Assembly: GCA_012031035.1 (NCBI GenBank)
Contig: JAAUUT010000041.1
Span: 1-40,888 of the forward strand
From: Candidatus Altimarinota bacterium
GTDB lineage: Bacteria > Cyanobacteriota > Cyanobacteriia > Cyanobacteriales > Microcystaceae
Length of the DNA stretch: 40,888 nt
Direction of reading: 5' to 3'
The notes under the pieces are model-generated. The model was not told the origin of the DNA. It did no database searches and saw only the letters and a program-made list of their open reading frames with translations. A program made the position numbers and the translations under genes. Of this stretch, positions 34,833 to 40,888 are shown one piece after another; within the stretch, counting starts at the first letter, position 1, and each line of letters opens with the position of its first letter.

Positions 34833-34928
34833 TTATTTGTCCTTTTTTTGATATTGAATTGTTTCCTATTCTTGTGGTTTTCGCTTTTCTATCCCCAAAG
34901 TTCGCAGGGCTGTTTTCTCCTCACTCGC

Positions 34929-34954
34929 CCGCCTGGAAATTAATTTCCAGGCGG
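34929..34954. repeat. 26-bp perfect palindrome
   Basis: CCGCCTGGAAATT followed by its exact complement, centred between 34941 and 34942. It lies about 100 bases upstream of the lipoprotein start and 174 bases past the PRC/AvaK stop. There is no T run on either side, so its role as terminator is uncertain. Confidence 0.85.
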
Positions 34955-35127
34955 ATTACATAACCAGCAAAATAGCCTTGCCCTAAAATTGGGGAAAATC
35001 TTAAAGTTTTAGTAGGTTAGATTTCACTTAATAGCGCTTTGTCCAAGCAGCAAAACAACCTACAGTTACTCTTAATTTTTCTCCATAGAAAAGCTCGTGC
35101 CATCAACCCTTATGCGTCGTCTCAAGA

Positions 35128-36021
35128 TTACTTGCGATTAGTCCGATTGCGATTGACATCGAGATCGCCTTCGGTATCGATATCCAATTCCTCGCGACGA
35201 ATGGTTTCTTGAGCTTCAACCGTTTCGCGTTCGGTGACTTTCTTAACTCTGACTTCTTCGCGCACTACGGTTTCTTTACGAACGTCAGGAACTTCTTCGT
35301 AAAGATCCACATGTGCTACCTCACCATCGCGGAAAGCCGTCGCATCGGGAGTTACCGCTTTACCAGCATCGGCTGGCGTAACTCGTTCGATGACCACGCG
35401 CTCTTTTTCTACAGGAACGGCAACTCTTGCAGTTTCGGTTTCGACGCGCTTGCCAATTTCTACTTCTCCACTCTTACGGCGTTGTTTGGAAGCTACTAAA
35501 CGCTCCTCATAAAGTTTGAGGGTTTGATCTTGTTTGTTGTATAAATCTGCGTCGCGATCGTAGTTATAGGTGTCGCGATTGTAAGCAGGAGCATTGCTTC
35601 TTGCCGCCGTACCGCCTGCTACGACTCCAGACGCATCTAGAGAAGCCGAGGAATCTAATGGCTGTTCCGTGCGATATACTCCGCGCACCCGTTCTTCATA
35701 GTCGTAGTCAGGTGCCATATCCGAGTTATATTCTGGTAAATCTTCGGCTTGCTCTTTTGTCAGTCCTATTGCATACACGCGGTCTGCGCTTGAGTCCAAT
35801 CTGACGCGACCCATAGGTAATAAGATCTTTTTACCGAAGATCCAGAAACCTAGATCTACAATTAGGTAGCGGAACTGTCCTTGCTCGTCAACTAAAATAT
35901 CGCTAATTGTGCCAATTTTCTCGTCAGTTGCTTGGCTATAAACGCCCATTCCTTTAATATCGTTACCTTGAAATGTTTGGCGGTAATCCGAGTCAAAATC
36001 GCTGATTTTATGAAGTGCCAT
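35128..36021 (-). CDS. PRC-barrel and DUF2382 (YsnF/AvaK) stress protein
   Basis: A 297-residue protein. Residues ~20-85 are a PRC barrel (KGMGVYSQATDEKIGTISDI, YLIVDLGFWIFGKKILLPMG). Residues ~165-275 are a YsnF/AvaK domain (LYEERLVASKQRRKSGEVEI, REEVRVKKVTERETVEAQET) of the type in the akinete marker protein AvaK of Anabaena. There is no signal peptide, so it should be cytoplasmic. Relatives are associated with desiccation, salt and resting-cell states; the same role is inferred here. The promoter must lie in the long gap upstream. Confidence 0.85.
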   Translation of the reverse strand: MALHKISDFDSDYRQTFQGNDIKGMGVYSQATDEKIGTISDILVDEQGQFRYLIVDLGFWIFGKKILLPMGRVRLDSSADRVYAIGLTKEQAEDLPEYNSDMAPDYDYEERVRGVYRTEQPLDSSASLDASGVVAGGTAARSNAPAYNRDTYNYDRDADLYNKQDQTLKLYEERLVASKQRRKSGEVEIGKRVETETARVAVPVEKERVVIERVTPADAGKAVTPDATAFRDGEVAHVDLYEEVPDVRKETVVREEVRVKKVTERETVEAQETIRREELDIDTEGDLDVNRNRTNRK

Positions 36022-36464
36022 TCTTTTATTCCTATTTAGTACGACTTTATATTTTTACGTTAAAAAATTAACGATTCTTAGTCCTCGACCTAAAGGGGGA
36101 ATTGATTAAGTTTTCTAGGGGTAAATTTTTTTATTTAAGCTTTTATTAAGAGATAGAATGTTGTTTTCTTTGTAAGCATTAATGTCATCAATCGCTAAGC
36201 TATGGAAAGCGATCGCGAATATCGTTAAACTCAGATTTAAGATAGACAAAGGAATCTAGCCTGAGCGATCGCCCTAAATAAAATTACATTTTAAAAAAGT
36301 TTTGTTCGTATTTTAAATTGAAGTAAAAATAATATTTATCTGGATGTTTAAGCCTTATTACAAGAGAGGTTCTATAACTTTTGATAGACCTATGGTAGTT
36401 CTCTTTTGAAGATAAATGATAGGGAATTCATCTCATTCAATCGCTTGATGCGATCGCATTCTTG
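36022..36464. other. Intergenic region between groEL and PRC/AvaK genes
   Basis: About 440 bases. An inverted repeat CGTTAA-AAAA-TTAACG (36058-36073) stands some 35 bases before the PRC/AvaK start. AAGAGAGG and GGTAGTTCTCTTTT at about 36362-36407 pair only loosely. There are HIP1 sites, but no ORF or RNA gene. Confidence 0.35.
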
Positions 36465-36504
36465 AAAAAAGAAAAGGCATACAGATTAACTGTACGCCTT
36501 TTCT
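36465..36504 (-). terminator. Rho-independent terminator of groEL
   Basis: On the minus strand AGAAAAGGCGTACAG, a short loop and CTGTATGCCTTTTCT form a stem followed by TTTTTTC. It begins about 25 bases after the groEL stop codon. Confidence 0.8.
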
Positions 36505-36527
36505 AGAGCATAAAACGGCTAATAGAC

Positions 36528-38554
<2,027 letters not shown>

Positions 38555-40888
38555 ATGTCCGAACTGATTCAAGCCGTATTGGACAGTGATGAAAAGCAAA
38601 CGCTACGTCAGTTGCTAGCACAGTTGCGTGCTTTGAGGCGGCAGTATTTTTTACACAATGAAATCCTACAAGCCTTTGAAGAGTGTTGTCGCCAAGCTCA
38701 AAAACCCGCCTATTTTTACCATTCCTCTTCGATCGCGCAATTGATTCGCCACACCCACGAGATTCTTCTCGAACAGGAAAGTGCTTGGTTTTTAATTCGA
38801 CAAAAAATTGCCAGCCAACAAGTCTTTCGCTTAGCTGCCGACCTCGGTAGTGTCGAGATGATGACACCCCAAGCGCTACTAAATTTACGCGATCGCTCGG
38901 TCAATCGATATGCACCCCAAATCCTAGAAATCGATTTCGGCCCTTTTTATCAAGGCGCTCCTATTATTGACGACCCCAGAAACATCGGTCAAGGACTTGA
39001 GTTTTTTCACCGCCATCTATTTGAGAGAATTTTTGCTAATCCCAAAAATTGGCTAGAACATTTATTTAGCGTCTTACTTCAACATCAATACGATGGCGTT
39101 ACTCTTCTGATTAACCATCGCATTCGTTCGGCAAGCGAACTGTTCGATCGCGTCAAAGATGCAATCCAATTTGTCGCTCAACTGCCGCCTAATATGTTAT
39201 ACGAAACGTTTCGTTTTGAATTTCAGCAATTAGGATTTGAACCTGGTTGGGGAAATACCGCATCTCGCATCCGAGAAACGCTGGAATTGCTCAACCGTTC
39301 GATTGTCTATCCCGAACCGGCCGTTATCGAAATCTTGATTGCGCGTTTGCCCATCACCTTGCGCGTCGTTCTCGTTTCCGTTCACGGTTGGGTTGCCCAA
39401 GAAGGCGTTTTAGGACGACCGGAGACGGCGGGACAAGTGGTTTATGTCCTGGATCAAGCACGCAGTTTAGAAAATCAACTGCGCGAGGAAATGCACTTAG
39501 CTGGACTTGATGTTGTTGGGATTGAGCCTCAAATTATCTTACTGACTCGCTTGATTCCTAATAGCGAAGGAACGACTTGCGATCGCCGTTTAGAAAAGAT
39601 TTATGGGACTGAAAATGCTTGGATTTTGAGGGTTCCTTTTCACAATGGCAATCCAGGAATTACTCAAAATTGGATTTCTAAATTTAAGATTTGGCCGTAT
39701 TTAGAAAACTTTGCCCTCGATGCCCAAAGAGAGTTACAAGGGCAATTGAAAGGAAAACCCGATCTGATTATCGGCAACTACAGCGATGGCAATTTAGTTG
39801 CCTTCCTGCTTGCACGACATTTTAAGGCAACCTATGGCAATATCGCCCATTCTCTAGAGAAATCAAGATATTTGTTCAGCGATCTTTATTGGCAAGACTT
39901 AGAAGAGCAATATCATTTCTCAGTACAATATACAGCCGATGCGATCGCGATGAATGCGGCTGATTTTATTATTGCCTCGTCTCCTCAAGAAATTGTTGGC
40001 GCTCCCGCCAGCATGGGGCAGTATGAATCCTATAAATGTTTTTCCATGCCGCAGTTGTATCACGTGGTTGATGGGATTGAATTATTTAGCCCTAAATTCA
40101 ACGTCGTACCGCCAGGAGTAAACGAAAACATCTTTTTTCCTTATACTCAGAGACAAGACAGAATAGAGTGCGATCGTCAACGGGTTTACGACTTACTTTT
40201 TGTCAGCGAAGATGTCAATATCTTAGGCAAGCTTGACAATCCTAACAAACGCCCAATTTTTGCCATCGGGCCGATCGATTCGATTAAAAATTTTACTGGA
40301 TTAGTAGAATGTTTTGGTCGAAGTGAAGCACTGCAAGAAAGATGTAATTTAATTTTGGCACTAGGCATATTAAATCCCGACGAGGCGACTAGTGCAGAAG
40401 AGAAAAGAGAAATCGAAAGACTTCACGAATTAATCGAACAATCTAACCTTCAAAATAACATTCGCTGGTTAGGAATCCGCCTTACCAGTCCCGATCTCGG
40501 CGAAGCCTATCGAGTCATGGCGGATTTAAAAGGAATATTCGTTCATTTTGCTCGTTTTGAAGCTTTTGGAATCACCTTACTCGAAGCAATGATTTCTGGA
40601 TTGCCGTGTTTTGCGACGCAATTTGGCGGTGCTTTAGAAATTATTCGAGAGGGAAAAAGTGGATTTCACATTAACCCAACTGATTTAGAAGGAACTGCTC
40701 AAAAAATCGTCAATTTTATCGATAAATGCGAATCTTATCCGCCATTATGGGAAGAAATATCCCAACACGCGATCGCGCGAGTTCGAGATACTTATAACTG
40801 GCAAGAACACGCAAAAAAAACTGCTTTCGCTTTCTAAAATCTACAACTTCTGGAGTTACATTTCCCAAGACAACCGCGAAGCTTTATA
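38555..40888 (+). CDS. Sucrose synthase-like glycosyltransferase, frameshifted near the 3' end and cut by the window edge
   Basis: A GT-B protein of the sucrose synthase group, which interconverts sucrose plus UDP/ADP and NDP-glucose plus fructose. The 760-residue frame to 40837 has the N-terminal domain (to about 255), then HGWVAQEGVLGRPETAGQVV, LIIGNYSDGNLVAFLLARHF, NIAHSLEKSRYLFSDLYWQD, YHFSVQYTADAIAMNAADFI and FEAFGITLLEAM. Two conserved nucleotide-site features differ: TGGQ is TAGQ and the Arg of ARLDRVKN is Pro (GPIDSIKN). The stop at 40835-40837 follows an A8 run (40813-40820). Removing one A continues the family C-terminus, QEHAKKLLSLSKIYNFWSYI, beyond the window, so the true end is not seen. 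Confidence 0.85.

Overview
The window is cyanobacterial chromosome. It carries psbX (photosystem II), an ARC6/Ftn2 division protein, DUF1815 and ABA4-like proteins, a sucrose synthase homologue, many copies of the HIP1 octamer GCGATCGC, and short heptamer repeats (STRR type). The mix of families does not fix the order. I see no rRNA, tRNA, CRISPR array, prophage or insertion sequence.

Layout. 1-2700: the tail of an unidentified gene, a small CPXCG-type protein, psbX, trpD and a parDE toxin-antitoxin pair. 2705-6575: a large BchH/ChlH/CobN-type chelatase subunit carrying two repeat insertions, one in frame and one that breaks the gene, plus a one-base frameshift. 6587-7786: an ECF sigma factor with a cupin-type anti-sigma. 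8124-12164: cell-wall amidase, gpsA, a Nudix hydrolase and a TPR protein. 12165-15368: a relic of a TVP38 gene, a membrane protein, an intact-looking but frameshifted TVP38 gene and a flavin disulfide oxidoreductase. 15521-22198: TPR protein, class V aminotransferase with a P-loop kinase, TpsB/ShlB outer-membrane protein and ftn2. 22582-28332: pdhA, DUF1815, ABA4-like, an LRAT domain fused to a PspA/Vipp1-like helical segment, an exported Mn superoxide dismutase, a thioesterase and a Ser/Thr kinase. 28649-36021: mostly uncharacterised membrane and envelope proteins, including a roughly 1045-residue protein built of tandem repeats, a lipoprotein and a PRC-barrel/AvaK-domain protein. 36528-40888: groEL with a perfect CIRCE operator, then a divergent sucrose synthase that runs off the window end.

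Two themes stand out. First, five genes (chelatase, amidase, TVP38, kinase, sucrose synthase) are each broken by one base, four of them in an A or G run and the fifth in a short GC-rich stretch. All keep clear family sequence in the second frame, so sequencing or assembly error is the simplest explanation; phase variation is the interesting alternative. Second, at least five families of short palindromic or tandem repeats are scattered between genes and sometimes inside them.

The best candidates for new biology are the LRAT-PspA fusion, the tandem-repeat membrane protein with its envelope neighbours, the in-frame palindrome in the chelatase gene, and the sucrose synthase homologue with substituted nucleotide-binding residues. 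Family assignments come from recalled motifs, not from database searches.
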